Notes: generated by a model from the letters alone, not told the origin. A stretch of DNA of 64,000 nucleotides from Loktanella sp. SALINAS62 (GCF_018263905.1 NZ_JAAFZU010000028.1:47731-111730), one strand, 5' to 3'. Positions 27,486-36,428 are shown, numbered from the stretch's first letter. Made by a program: numbers and translations.

Positions 27486-27662
27486 CCGTTGATCCGGGGG
27501 TGGCTCAATTCCGACGCCGGAGCCCTCCGCAAAATCTTCCACCGGATCGTGTGCCTGACCCCGGGAGAATACCGGCAGCGCTTCCATGCGCAATGTCAGT
27601 GGATTAGTGAAGACTTCCGTAAACCCATACGATCTCAGCTTGAAGGGGCGAATGTCGCGTAA
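27486..27662 (+). pseudogene. C-terminal fragment of an AraC-family regulator
   Basis: The frame between the TGA at 27483 and the TAA at 27660 includes GALRKIFHRIVCLTPGEYRQRFH. This is the second helix-turn-helix and end of AraC/GlxA-type regulators (usually ALRK.F.R..GLTPG.YR.RF). The first helix-turn-helix and the sensor domain are missing. The fragment lies 430 bases upstream of the sugar-kinase operon. Confidence 0.6.
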
Positions 27663-28095
27663 AGGGTCGTTAAGGTTATCCGTTGGTGCAGTGAACTCTC
27701 TGGGATTGAAACGATCTGTCCGCTACGGCCAGCTCTGCTCGAACAGCCTGCATGTGCGGCGAATGCCGGAATCCGTCCCTGCTGAAGGCGGCAGCGAACC
27801 GAACAAACCCGCTAGTCGTCGATGGGTTATGTGCCTACCTGGCAACGCATCATTCGACGCAGCTGTGCACCTCTATCCCCTGCCAACACTTCGATTGAGC
27901 TTATAAAAGGGGATCTTCTCAAAGGGGGAAACCATTCATTCTAGACCGTCACATTCCAACCCTTGACGGACGCAAAATTTCATTGAGCGTCAATCACGGA
28001 CAATTCTCAAGACTACTGTCGGCATTCATTTTAATAACCATGTCTGGAACGCCAATCGGCCATCGGGTTAACTTATGGGTAACTAGGAGTAAGAC
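27663..28095. other. Upstream region of the sugar kinase/ABC operon
   Basis: No gene that I can support. The last 150 bases must hold the promoter of the kinase operon. TTGACG at about 27963 and CGTCAA at about 27988 form an inverted pair separated by 19 bases, which could be an operator or part of the promoter, though this may be chance. Confidence 0.35.
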
Positions 28096-29553
28096 ATGAA
28101 GAATGCTCGAATTGTGGGGATTGACGTTGGCACGACATCCGTAAAAGCCGCGGTCATAGATGAGGCAGGGCAGGTGATCTCACGTTTTTCGCATAGTTAT
28201 CCGACCCATTGGCAGACTGGCGGCGCGGTTGAACAAGATCCGCAAGACTGGGTGCGTCTGGTCCATCTGGCCCTAGCCGAGATGGACCTAGACGGTGTTG
28301 TGGCAGCAGGGCTGACCAGTCAGGTAAATACGCACGTGTTTGCAGACGCCGACGGTACGGCACTTTTGCCCGCTATCGTTTGGCAAGATGGGCGCGCGCA
28401 ATCTGTCGCAATCGCCTTGGATGCTCGTGTCACCACAGAAGACAAATTGAAATGGTGGGGCGCACCAATGCCAATCGATGCCAGTCATGCATGCTCGCGG
28501 ATGGCTTGGGTTGCCGAAAACATGCCGGATATATGGCAGCAGACACGCTGGGTCATGTTGCCCAAAGATTACGTTGCGTTTCATCTGACGGGAGTGGTCG
28601 CGACAGACGCCGTGTCCAGCATCGGGCTGGTCGATCAGACCTTAGGCTATGTGCTGGATATACTTGATCTCGTGCCCGGCGCACGTGACCGGGTCGCGCC
28701 GATCGCCGGGATCATGCAATCGATTGGACTGATCAAAGAGGGCCCGCTCAAGGGTGTGCCGCTGATCTGTGGTACGATGGATGCCTGGGCCGGTCTGGTC
28801 GGCACCGGCGGAGCACAAGACGGCACATCGATGTATCTCAGCGGTACGAGCGAGATTATGGGAATTTCGTCGCAAACCGTCACGCCAACTTCTGGTGTCA
28901 TCGTCTTTCCCGATTATGACGGTATCCGCCTTCACGCTGCTCCGACGCAGTCAGGGGGCGACGCGAAAATGTGGTTTGCGCAATCCAACGGCCTAAAACT
29001 GGATGAGATGTCAGCGCTGGTCGCCCAGACATCACCCAGCACCGCGACCCCTTTGTTCCTGCCCCAGCTACAAGGAGAACGCGCCCCGCTTTGGGATGCG
29101 GATCTGCGGGCTGCGTTCTTGGGCGTCAGCCGGGCAACCGCAAGAGGTGACTTCGCGCGCGCCGTCTACGAAGGCGTCGCCATGTCCGCACGCATGGCCC
29201 TCGAGGCGCTACAAGCCTCCGCTGGCGTCAAAAGCGATGTGATCCTTTGTGGCGGAGGCGGGTTTCGATCCGCCTCATGGAATCAAATCCGTGCAGACAT
29301 ACTTGGGGCAGAATTACGCGTACTTGAATTGGGCGAACCCGGCGTTTTGGGGGCTGCTATGATGGCCGGTGTCGGCGCAGGTCATTTTACGCATATCACC
29401 GAAGCGCTCGGGGCTTTGGCTACATATGATCGCACGTATACGCCTGATCCTAGTCAGCGTTTCCGGACTGAAGATCTACATTCGCTCTATTGCGATGCGA
29501 TCCGGCAAACCGGTGATCTGGGAAAACGACTGACACAGATAAATGCCCGTTAA
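28096..29553 (+). CDS. FGGY-family carbohydrate kinase, xylulokinase-like
   Basis: A 485-residue sugar kinase. The N-terminal phosphate loop is IVGIDVGTTSVKAA. The substrate region IVWQDGRA and the C-terminal ATP region LCGGGGFRSASWNQIRADIL are those of FGGY kinases, closest in pattern to xylulokinases. It phosphorylates a sugar or polyol brought in by the ABC transporter encoded next. AGGAGT precedes the ATG. No isomerase or dehydrogenase is present, so the sugar is probably a ketose or polyol handled elsewhere. The specificity within FGGY (xylulose, ribulose, erythritol and others) is not certain. Confidence 0.82.
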   Translation: MKNARIVGIDVGTTSVKAAVIDEAGQVISRFSHSYPTHWQTGGAVEQDPQDWVRLVHLALAEMDLDGVVAAGLTSQVNTHVFADADGTALLPAIVWQDGRAQSVAIALDARVTTEDKLKWWGAPMPIDASHACSRMAWVAENMPDIWQQTRWVMLPKDYVAFHLTGVVATDAVSSIGLVDQTLGYVLDILDLVPGARDRVAPIAGIMQSIGLIKEGPLKGVPLICGTMDAWAGLVGTGGAQDGTSMYLSGTSEIMGISSQTVTPTSGVIVFPDYDGIRLHAAPTQSGGDAKMWFAQSNGLKLDEMSALVAQTSPSTATPLFLPQLQGERAPLWDADLRAAFLGVSRATARGDFARAVYEGVAMSARMALEALQASAGVKSDVILCGGGGFRSASWNQIRADILGAELRVLELGEPGVLGAAMMAGVGAGHFTHITEALGALATYDRTYTPDPSQRFRTEDLHSLYCDAIRQTGDLGKRLTQINAR

Positions 29554-29606
29554 ACTTGCCCTTTGGCGGCAACGCGGTAAGGATATTTTAAACAAGGGAG
29601 AAAAAA

Positions 29607-30515
29607 ATGGCAAAACTGTTATCGACTGCCGCCGCGCTTGCAATTTTGGCGGCCGGCGCCTGGGCTGAAACCGTGGCGGTGATCACGCCTTACCTTTCAC
29701 AGCCCGGTACGCAAGCTTACGTCGAAGGGTTCGAAGCGGCTGCGGCCCAAAAAGGCTGGGACGTGAACGTGATCGACACAGCTGGCGATGTCGCTGCCGT
29801 CATCAGCCGACTCGAGGATTCCGTCACACAGAACGTCGATGCCATCGTTATCAATGTTGATCCTGCTCAGGTAAATGTTGGGCTTCTGGCTGCACGCGAT
29901 GCCGGCATTCCGGTTGTGGGGATGGATGCAGGCTCCGACCCACTGATCGCGGCAAACGTGACATCAAACGGCTACGCGATGGCGGCGGAAACCTCCGTCT
30001 ATGTGGCCAACCGCATTGGCGGTGAAGGCAATGTGGTGATGTTCGTCTTTGAAGCTTTCCCCCCCGTTCAAATCCGGGGTGTGATTGCAGATGCAGTCTT
30101 TGACAACTTTCCAGACATCGATGTGCTGGACCGTATCACACCAGACGTATCTGATGGCGGTATCGCCGATAGCCGTGCAAAGATGGAAGCCATCCTTGCC
30201 GCGAACCCTGAAACCGGCAGCATCGCCGCTGTCTGGGCCGCATGGGACCAGCCAGCATTGGGTGCATTGCAGGCCATTGAAGATGCAGGTCGCGCGGATG
30301 AAGGCATTGTTATCACGGGGATTGACGCGAACCCACAGGCACGTGATGCGATTGCTGCGGGGGGTAATTTTGAGGCCTCTATTGCGCAGGACTTTGCAGG
30401 GATCGGTTCCACTGCAGCAGATGTTGTTGCTCGTCTTTTGGCCGGTGAAGAGCTGCGCGGAAGTGTGATTTATGTGCCCACCAAGCTCGTGACCTCCGCC
30501 AACGCGGCCGAGTAA
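29607..30515 (+). CDS. Ribose-type sugar ABC transporter substrate-binding protein
   Basis: A 302-residue periplasmic protein with signal peptide MAKLLSTAAALAILAAGAWA. The mature part is a type I periplasmic fold: VAVITPYLSQPGTQAYVEGFEAA, then VINVDPAQVN, IPVVGMDAGSD and the late TGIDANPQARDAI. This is the pattern of ribose/galactose-type binding proteins. It precedes the ATPase and permease and follows the kinase, forming a four-gene uptake and phosphorylation unit. The ligand is unknown. Confidence 0.87.
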   Translation: MAKLLSTAAALAILAAGAWAETVAVITPYLSQPGTQAYVEGFEAAAAQKGWDVNVIDTAGDVAAVISRLEDSVTQNVDAIVINVDPAQVNVGLLAARDAGIPVVGMDAGSDPLIAANVTSNGYAMAAETSVYVANRIGGEGNVVMFVFEAFPPVQIRGVIADAVFDNFPDIDVLDRITPDVSDGGIADSRAKMEAILAANPETGSIAAVWAAWDQPALGALQAIEDAGRADEGIVITGIDANPQARDAIAAGGNFEASIAQDFAGIGSTAADVVARLLAGEELRGSVIYVPTKLVTSANAAE

Positions 30516-30523
30516 TTTGCGCG

Positions 30524-32023
30524 GTGAACCATCTTGAATTTCGCAACATCTGCAAATCCTATGGGTCTGCCAAAGCCCTCGACGGTGTGGACCTGTCCCT
30601 CAGGGGCGGACAGGTCCATGCGCTTATGGGCGAAAACGGGGCGGGCAAAAGTACGCTGATCAAGGTATTGGCAGGTGTCGTGCATGCTGACGCACTAACT
30701 GCGAAGGTTGACGGTATTGAAATCACGTTAACCTCTGCTCAAGCAGCACAGCGGGTGGGCTTTCGTTTTATCCATCAAGAACTGAATATCGTACCGCAGG
30801 TTTCTGTAGCAGAGAACATGTTGTTGGGCCGGACTTTTCCGCGCCGCTTTGGCTTGGCGGTAGACTGGCGCAAGGTGAATGCGCGTGCGCAAGACGCTTT
30901 AGCCTTTCTTGGCGCGGATCATATCAATGTAGGGGCGCCTGCGGGTGACCTAAACACCGGCGACCGCATGTTAATGAAGATCGCCGCCGCCTTTGTTTTC
31001 GATCCTGTCACTGATGAACGCGCAGTCCTTTATGTGCTGGATGAACCCACAGCCGCCCTTACCAGCGCGGAGTCAGAACTACTGTTTGATGTAATCGGCC
31101 GTTTGGCGGCCACGGGGGCCGCGGTGCTGTATGTCTCTCACCGTATCGATGAGGTCTTGCGCATCTGCGACTCAGTGACGGTGTTGCGCGATGGGCAACT
31201 GGTTTCGTCTGGCCCGACGTCCGAAACAAACAAGGCGCAGATCATCCGCGATATGACCGGGCGCGACGTGGCTGACGCCTATCCGACGGCGGCCGCGGCA
31301 CCTCGACCAAATTTGATTGTTGGCATGGCTGGCGTTTCAGCTGGGCCTTTATCAGATATAACCTTCGAGTTACGCGCTGGTGAAGTCATCGGCATTGCCG
31401 GCTTGGCCAACGCAGGACAAAGCATACTACTAGAGACCTTCATGGGTCTGAATCCGATCACAAGTGGCCATGCGCAACTGCAAGGTGGCGCACTGCCGCG
31501 TTCACCAGAACATGCATGGAAGCGTGGCGTGGCTTATCTTCCCAAAGAGCGTCGCTCGGAAGGATTGATGCTGAATATGTCGATCCGCTCCAACATCGCT
31601 TTGCCCCATCTGACGGGCGTGCAAGCCAGCGTTCGTCGAGAACGGCAGATGGCAGAGACACTCGGTCGTCAGATGCGACTTAAATGCGAACATCTTGACC
31701 AACCCGTCGCGCAACTTTCCGGTGGCAACCAGCAAAAGGTACTGTTTGCCCGCGCGCTGCACGGTCTACCTGATCTGGTGCTGCTGGATGAGCCAACACG
31801 CGGCGTCGATGTGGGCGCGAAATACGACATCTATTGCACCGTACGTGAGGCTAGCTCCAAAGGCTGCGCTGTTCTCATGACGTCATCGGACTTGCCAGAG
31901 CTTTTGGGTATGTGCGACCGCATCCTCGTCCTTCAGGACGGACGGCAGGCGCATATGCTTGACTGCGACGGTCTATCAAGTTCTGACCTTCTTTCTTACT
32001 TTTACGCACCTAAGGCCGCATGA
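30524..32023 (+). CDS. Sugar ABC transporter ATP-binding protein (RbsA/XylG type, double ATPase)
   Basis: A 499-residue protein with two ATPase domains. The first has Walker A GENGAGKST and Walker B VLYVLDEPTAALT; its signature LNTGDRMLMKIAAA is divergent. The second has a degenerate Walker A (GIAGLANAGQS), signature LSGGNQQKV and LVLLDEPTRGVDVG, as usual in RbsA-type proteins. The start is GTG 30524, 8 bases after the previous stop. It overlaps the permease gene by 4 bases and drives uptake of the sugar bound by the upstream protein. Confidence 0.88.
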   Translation: MNHLEFRNICKSYGSAKALDGVDLSLRGGQVHALMGENGAGKSTLIKVLAGVVHADALTAKVDGIEITLTSAQAAQRVGFRFIHQELNIVPQVSVAENMLLGRTFPRRFGLAVDWRKVNARAQDALAFLGADHINVGAPAGDLNTGDRMLMKIAAAFVFDPVTDERAVLYVLDEPTAALTSAESELLFDVIGRLAATGAAVLYVSHRIDEVLRICDSVTVLRDGQLVSSGPTSETNKAQIIRDMTGRDVADAYPTAAAAPRPNLIVGMAGVSAGPLSDITFELRAGEVIGIAGLANAGQSILLETFMGLNPITSGHAQLQGGALPRSPEHAWKRGVAYLPKERRSEGLMLNMSIRSNIALPHLTGVQASVRRERQMAETLGRQMRLKCEHLDQPVAQLSGGNQQKVLFARALHGLPDLVLLDEPTRGVDVGAKYDIYCTVREASSKGCAVLMTSSDLPELLGMCDRILVLQDGRQAHMLDCDGLSSSDLLSYFYAPKAA

Positions 32024-32973
32024 CCCATACACTCCGACAATCCGGAACTCTTTTGGGTTTTGCCGCCATCCTGGTCTTTTTGACAGTTCAACTGCCAGGT
32101 ACGTTTCTGACGACACAAAACCTGATCAACATAACGCAACAACTTTCGATGCTGGCCGTGGTGGCAGCAACGATGACCATCGTAATGGTTATGAACGACT
32201 TCGATCTATCCGTCGGCTCAATGGCGAGTCTTTCCGGGATCGTCGCCGCGGTCCTCTTTTCGATGGGGTTTCCAGTATGGTTTGGCTTGCTGGCAGCATT
32301 GGGGGTTGGATTGATAGGCGGTTTGTTTAACGGGTTTCTCGTTTCCGTCCTCGGGATTTTGCCATTTGTAGCAACGCTAGGCACGTTAACCGTATTCAGC
32401 GGCACCGCCTTCCTAATCAGTGATGGAAAGACGATCTTTGGGCGCGATATACCAGCCGGTTTCTCCGGCTTTGCCCGTGCCGGGATCGATATCAACAATG
32501 TCAAAGTTCCGTTTCTGACCCTGGCCGCTTTGGCAGTCATCGCCGTCTGCTGGTTTGTTCTGGAGCAAACAAATTTTGGACGCAGGCTTTACGCAATTGG
32601 CGGCAATCGTGAGGCGGCATACCTTGCAGGTATCCGAGTAAAGCGGCTGCGATTAGTCGCCTTCGCTCTGACTGGGCTTGGTGCCGCAGGCGCGGGCCTG
32701 ATGTACGCCGCACGTGTTGCATCGGCCAACCCCACGCAGGGGTCGGGTTTGATGCTTGATGCAATCGCGGCTGTGTTTCTTGGTATGACCATGAGCCGCT
32801 ATGGAGAACCAAGGGTGATGTACACGCTAATCGGCGTTCTGATGCTAGGTGTGCTTGATAACGGTCTGACACAACTGCGTGTCGACAGCTATATTCGCGA
32901 AATCCTTGTCGGACTGATCGTGATCAGTGCGGTTGCGACGGCATCGTTTTCGAAACAAACCAGACGGGTTTAG
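32020..32973 (+). CDS. Sugar ABC transporter permease (RbsC type)
   Basis: A 317-residue integral membrane protein with eight to ten hydrophobic segments. Characteristic points are NDFDLSVGSMASLSG near residue 60, LGTLTVFSGTAFLISDG, and GRRLYAIGGNREAAYLAGI, the conserved loop of RbsC/XylH permeases. It pairs with the double ATPase upstream (ATGA overlap). It ends the operon and is followed by mobile-element debris. Confidence 0.88.
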   Translation: MTHTLRQSGTLLGFAAILVFLTVQLPGTFLTTQNLINITQQLSMLAVVAATMTIVMVMNDFDLSVGSMASLSGIVAAVLFSMGFPVWFGLLAALGVGLIGGLFNGFLVSVLGILPFVATLGTLTVFSGTAFLISDGKTIFGRDIPAGFSGFARAGIDINNVKVPFLTLAALAVIAVCWFVLEQTNFGRRLYAIGGNREAAYLAGIRVKRLRLVAFALTGLGAAGAGLMYAARVASANPTQGSGLMLDAIAAVFLGMTMSRYGEPRVMYTLIGVLMLGVLDNGLTQLRVDSYIREILVGLIVISAVATASFSKQTRRV

Positions 32974-33079
32974 ATGAGGCCCGTTGTACGCGAAGGCTGT
33001 GCAAACATTTGTTCGGATTAGGTTAGGCTCTCAGGGAGCGGTGGAGTGCCCCCATCGAGTGGTCCAGATTCAATGTTAA

Positions 33080-33284
33080 TGCACGGTCGGTCTTTGGTCT
33101 ATCGGGACAATGCTCTTGGATGCTGCCGGGGGGCGTCCACCCCATCGGATAAGTCCGACGCGCGCCGAGCGCCTGAGCTACTTGATGGCACCGCGCCCGG
33201 CGCGCTTGCCACAACCCGAAACCGACGAATATCAAACCCAAGGACTCTCGCTATGAACGAGGGACGAACGGGGGGCAGGTCACA
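33080..33284 (+). mobile_element. Probable IS3-like element end (transposase tail and terminal repeat)
   Basis: An open frame from 33080 to the TGA at 33254-33256 ends ...DEYQTQGLSL and is followed 17 bases later by GGGGGCAGGTCA. A transposase tail just before a terminus of this kind is typical of IS3-family right ends. The family assignment is tentative because only the tail is present. The terminus is repeated in inverse orientation at 33350-33360. Confidence 0.4.
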
Positions 33285-33360
33285 TCGTAAAAGCGGTCGT
33301 TTGAAGTTCCCGGCCAAAGATGCAATCCAAACAAAGAACCAAGAGGAGATGTGACCTGCC
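33274..33360. repeat. 11-bp inverted repeat pair, 65-bp spacer
   Basis: GGCAGGTCACA at 33274-33284 and its exact complement TGTGACCTGCC at 33350-33360 face each other across 65 bases. The first looks like the right end of an insertion element. The second may be the left end of another copy, whose remainder (about 33361-33417) abuts the truncated integrase. Confidence 0.5.
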
Positions 33361-33404
33361 ACTGAACTTTCATCCATCGGGAACAGGAGCCCTTTGGCTC
33401 ACTT

Positions 33405-33657
33405 TTACTCTGCCGTTGACATCGATACTTCAGGCTGGTTGATACTTTCGATCGGCATCCGGCCAATCTTGGGGAATGCATAGTCGCGCAATGTATTGAT
33501 CCATTGCTGACCATGCTTGGCGCTTTTCCAGGTCGGCATGTGTGCCAGATGAACTTGCTGCGCCACTTCCTCGAACGTCGGTATCCCGCGTCTTGCATTA
33601 AAGCGGGGGTTCAGACCTTGCTGCGCCATCCGGCGATATTCCAGTGCCCGGTCGCGC
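33405..33657 (-). pseudogene. Tyrosine integrase fragment, downstream part (split by IS66)
   Basis: This minus frame continues the integrase that starts at 36638. After removal of the IS66 element and one 8-bp duplication the two parts join in frame: ...VVTLNQA + RDRALEYRRMAQQGL. It then holds the core-binding domain of a P4-like integrase (GIPTFEEVAQQVHL, then GRMPIESINQPEV). Similarity ends at about 33420 and a stop follows at 33405, so the catalytic domain with the R-H-R-Y residues is missing. The joined frame is 156 codons. The gene is therefore broken twice: by IS66 and by loss of its 3' half. Confidence 0.75.
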
Positions 33658-33665
33658 GCCTGATT
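33658..33665. repeat. Left 8-bp target-site duplication of the IS66 element
   Basis: GCCTGATT directly before the left terminus GTAAGC. The identical octamer follows the right terminus at 36421-36428. Eight bases is the normal duplication length for IS66 elements. Confidence 0.85.
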
Positions 33666-33724
33666 GTAAGCCTGCGGGGGCGGCCGTCTGATCTTGGGAT
33701 CGATCCGATGGTAAGTCCGACCTT

Positions 33725-34128
33725 ATGTCCGACTTTTTCAACCGCCCTCAAATCGAAGTTCTTTCCGCGGCTGACGGTGAACGCCGTCGGTATTGGTCGG
33801 ATGATGACAAACTGCACATTGTGAAGGAAAGCTTCATTGGCCACCGCCAGGCGGCAGCCACGGCGCGGCGGCACGGCATTTGCCGGTCACTACTGACAAC
33901 TTGGCGGCGACAGTATCGCAACGGTGAACTTGGGTCTTGTCGCCGGTATCGTTCGCGCCGGTAACCGTGACGAACGCGCCAGCGCCGCAGACCAATTCGG
34001 TTGATCCCTGTCCGCCTCCGGACTGTCAGGTCGAGATAGCCCTGCCAAATGGGCGCCGGCTCATTGTGTCTGTTGGCGTGGAGCCCGAAGCACTTGCGCG
34101 GATCTTGACCGTGGTGGACGGACAATGA
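33725..34128 (+). pseudogene. tnpA: IS66 TnpA, frameshifted
   Basis: The first frame from ATG 33725 gives the helix-turn-helix half of IS66 TnpA (RRRYWSDDDKLHIVKESF, then AAATARRHGICRSLLTTWRRQYRNGEL) and ends at 33964. The second half lies in another frame (FAPVTVTNAPAPQ, then VEIALPNGRRLIVSVGVEPEALARIL) to the TGA at 34128. A one-base lesion near 33930 separates them. TnpA is needed for IS66 transposition, so the copy is either inactive now or the base is misread. Confidence 0.75.
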
Positions 34129-34475
34129 TCGCGTTTCCGGCAGGCGTGAAGGTTTGGATTGCGGGCGGCGTCACCGATATGCGGCGGGGCATGAACACGC
34201 TGGCGCTACAGGTGCAGGAAGGGCTCGGCCGCGACCCCCATGCGGGTGAGATCTTCTGCTTCCGCGGCCGTAAGGGCGATCTGGTCAAGATCCTGTGGCA
34301 TGATGGTGTGGGCATGTCGCTTTACCTGAAGCGCTTGGAAGCAGGCAAGTTCATCTGGCCGGTGAGCCGGACGGGCGACGCGGTGCAGATCTCGGCGGCG
34401 CAGTTGGGCTATCTTCTGGAGGGCATTGACTGGCGCAACCCACGCTGGACGCAACGCCCTGCGAAGGCTGGGTAA
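34125..34475 (+). CDS. tnpB: IS66 accessory protein TnpB
   Basis: A 116-residue protein of the IS66 Orf2 family: KVWIAGGVTDMRRGMNTLALQVQ, then FCFRGRKGDLVKILWHDGVGMSLYLKRLE. This is the full family length. It overlaps the tnpA stop by 4 bases (ATGA). TnpB is required for transposition in IS66 elements, though its biochemical role is not settled. Confidence 0.92.
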   Translation: MIAFPAGVKVWIAGGVTDMRRGMNTLALQVQEGLGRDPHAGEIFCFRGRKGDLVKILWHDGVGMSLYLKRLEAGKFIWPVSRTGDAVQISAAQLGYLLEGIDWRNPRWTQRPAKAG

Positions 34476-34535
34476 ATCGCGCTGAGCACCCTGTTTTTAT
34501 TGCTGTTCTGCGGCCCCGGCTGATAAATATTGGCT

Positions 34536-36167
34536 ATGTCTGATGCCGTCTCTGAACTCGCCGAATTACGCGCTGCCTTGGCCGCCGCCGAGGCCCGTGC
34601 AGATGCTGCGGAAAGCGAGCTGGCACAGACCCGCGCCGTTGTCTCCTGCTCGGACGCGATGATCCAAGAGCTCAAGCTCGAGATCGCCAAACTGCGCCGC
34701 GACAAATACGGTATCTCGTCAGAACGACGCGCGCGGCTGATCAATCAACTGGAACTGCAGCTTGAGGAACTGGAAGCGGCGGCCACCGAGGATGCCTTGG
34801 CCGCAGAGCAGGCGGCTGCAAAGGCCGGCACGGTGCGCGCCTTCGCGCGCCGCCACCCAGTGCGCAAGCCGTTCCCGGATCACCTGCCGCGCGAGCGGGT
34901 TGTTGTCGAGGCACCAGCCGCTTGCACCTACTGCGGCTCGGACCGGATCGTGAAGACGGGCGAAGATGTCACCGACACGCTGGAGGTGATCCCCCGTCAG
35001 TGGAAGGTGATCCAGACCGTGCGCGAGAAGTTCACGTGCCGGGCCTGCGAGAAGATCAGCCAGCCGCCAGCCCCGTTCCATGCGATCCCGCGTGGTTGGG
35101 CCGGGCCCAGCCTGACCGCCATGCTCGTTTTCGAAAAGTATGGCCAGCACCAGCCACTGAACCGGCAGGCCGAACGCTTCGCCCGTGAAGGCGTCGCGTT
35201 GAGCCTGTCGACCCTGGCAGACCTGGTTGGTCACGCAACCGTCGCGTTGCAGCCTATCCATGCCCTTATCGAGGCCCACGTGCGTGCCGGTCACCGCCTG
35301 CATGGTGATGACACGACTGTGCCGCTTCTGGCGCGTGGTGGCGCGAAGAAGGCTCGGCTTTGGACTTATGTGCGTGATGACCGGCCCTGGAATGGCGGAG
35401 CGCCTCCGGCCGCGTTCTTCCGCTTCTCTCGCGATCGCGCGGCAACCAATCCCAATCAGCACCTGGCCAGATGGCAAGGCGTGCTGCAAGTGGACGCCTA
35501 TGGTGGATACAACGATCTCTATCGCACCGACCGTGATGCGGGGCCCGTGACCAGTGCGCTGTGCTGGGCGCATGCGCGCCGGAAGTTCTTCGAGCTGGCC
35601 GACATCGCGGGCAACGTCCGCAAGGGCAAACCCGCCCATCAGATCTCACCGGTCGCCTTGGAGGCGGTGAAACGGATCGATGCCATCTTCGACATCGAGC
35701 GCGAGTTGGGTGGGCTGGATGCCGATGCCCGCCTTGCCATCCGTCAGGACCTGTCTCGGCCTTTGGTCAACAGCCTCCATGACTGGCTGCAGGAAGAGCG
35801 CGCAAAACTGTCCAAGCACAACAAGGTGGCCAAGGCGATCAACTACATGTTCGAGAAAGACGGCCGTTGGCAGGCGTTCACGGCATTCCTCGAGGACGGG
35901 CGTATCTGCCTGACGAATAATGCGGCCGAACGCGCCCTGCGCGGCGAGGCCCTGGGCAGAAAGTCGTGGCTCTTCGCAGGTTCCGAGCGCGGCGGTGAGC
36001 GAGCGGCTGCCATGTATACACTGATCGTCACGGCCAAAATGAACGACATCGACCCACAGGCCTGGCTGGCCGATGTTCTCGCCCGGCTGCCCGATATACC
36101 CGTCTCGCGCATCCATGAACTTCTGCCCTGGCATTGGAAAACTCAGTCCCTCGCCAAGGCAGCATGA
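34536..36167 (+). CDS. tnpC: IS66 transposase TnpC (DDE)
   Basis: A 543-residue transposase. An N-terminal coiled coil (about 5-90, rich in Ala, Glu and Leu) is followed by a zinc-finger-like CTYCGS..CRAC pair, then the catalytic core: LHGDDTTVPLL (first Asp), LQVDAYGGYNDL (second Asp) and late TNNAAERALRG (Glu). CWAHARRKFFEL is the usual IS66 signature. ATG 34536 is preferred over a TTG six bases earlier. It looks intact. Confidence 0.92.
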   Translation: MSDAVSELAELRAALAAAEARADAAESELAQTRAVVSCSDAMIQELKLEIAKLRRDKYGISSERRARLINQLELQLEELEAAATEDALAAEQAAAKAGTVRAFARRHPVRKPFPDHLPRERVVVEAPAACTYCGSDRIVKTGEDVTDTLEVIPRQWKVIQTVREKFTCRACEKISQPPAPFHAIPRGWAGPSLTAMLVFEKYGQHQPLNRQAERFAREGVALSLSTLADLVGHATVALQPIHALIEAHVRAGHRLHGDDTTVPLLARGGAKKARLWTYVRDDRPWNGGAPPAAFFRFSRDRAATNPNQHLARWQGVLQVDAYGGYNDLYRTDRDAGPVTSALCWAHARRKFFELADIAGNVRKGKPAHQISPVALEAVKRIDAIFDIERELGGLDADARLAIRQDLSRPLVNSLHDWLQEERAKLSKHNKVAKAINYMFEKDGRWQAFTAFLEDGRICLTNNAAERALRGEALGRKSWLFAGSERGGERAAAMYTLIVTAKMNDIDPQAWLADVLARLPDIPVSRIHELLPWHWKTQSLAKAA

Positions 36168-36391
36168 TCATGCAACTCAACAAGGTGCATTCCGTCAAGA
36201 CCATTGACCGCGTTGCAGCCGAACTGGGCGAAACCGTCGACAGGATCTTCGATCTGGCCATCGATATGGAAACCGAAGATGGCGTGATCTGGGTCTACGG
36301 CCCCTGCGACGACAGCGTCATCGCCTTCACTCCGTTTGGCATCGAAAACCTGCAAGAGCTCATCGAAATGGATCGTGACGGCGCGCGTTGA
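36164..36391 (+). CDS. Small IS66-associated protein
   Basis: A 75-residue acidic protein (KVHSVKTIDRVAAELGETV, then VWVYGPCDDSVIAFTP-like text with I for the first V). It starts inside the tnpC stop (ATGATCATG) and ends 29 bases before the right terminus, so it travels with the element. Proteins of this type are seen as a fourth gene in some rhodobacteral IS66 elements. The function is unknown. Confidence 0.7.
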   Translation: MIMQLNKVHSVKTIDRVAAELGETVDRIFDLAIDMETEDGVIWVYGPCDDSVIAFTPFGIENLQELIEMDRDGAR

Positions 36392-36420
36392 CCTCGCTGT
36401 GGCCTACGCCGGATGCTTAC

Positions 36421-36428
36421 GCCTGATT
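36421..36428. repeat. Right 8-bp target-site duplication of the IS66 element
   Basis: GCCTGATT, identical to 33658-33665. It lies in the integrase reading frame, and removing the element with one copy restores that frame. Confidence 0.85.

Larger units (their letters stand above)
33666..36420 (+). mobile_element. IS66-family insertion sequence (about 2755 bp)
   Basis: The element begins GTAAGCCTGCGGGGGCGGCC and ends with the complement of GTAAGCATCCGGCGTAGGCC. The termini share 16 of the first 20 bases. It is bounded by perfect 8-bp repeats (GCCTGATT). Inside are tnpA (frameshifted), tnpB, tnpC and a small fourth gene, all on the plus strand, the standard IS66 order. It interrupts an integrase fragment. 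The exact repeats show that the insertion is recent compared with the debris around it. Confidence 0.88.

Noticed and set aside
27586-27906. A 106-codon plus-strand frame upstream of the sugar operon
   Set aside because: It has no ribosome site, overlaps the AraC fragment in another frame, and shows no family pattern.
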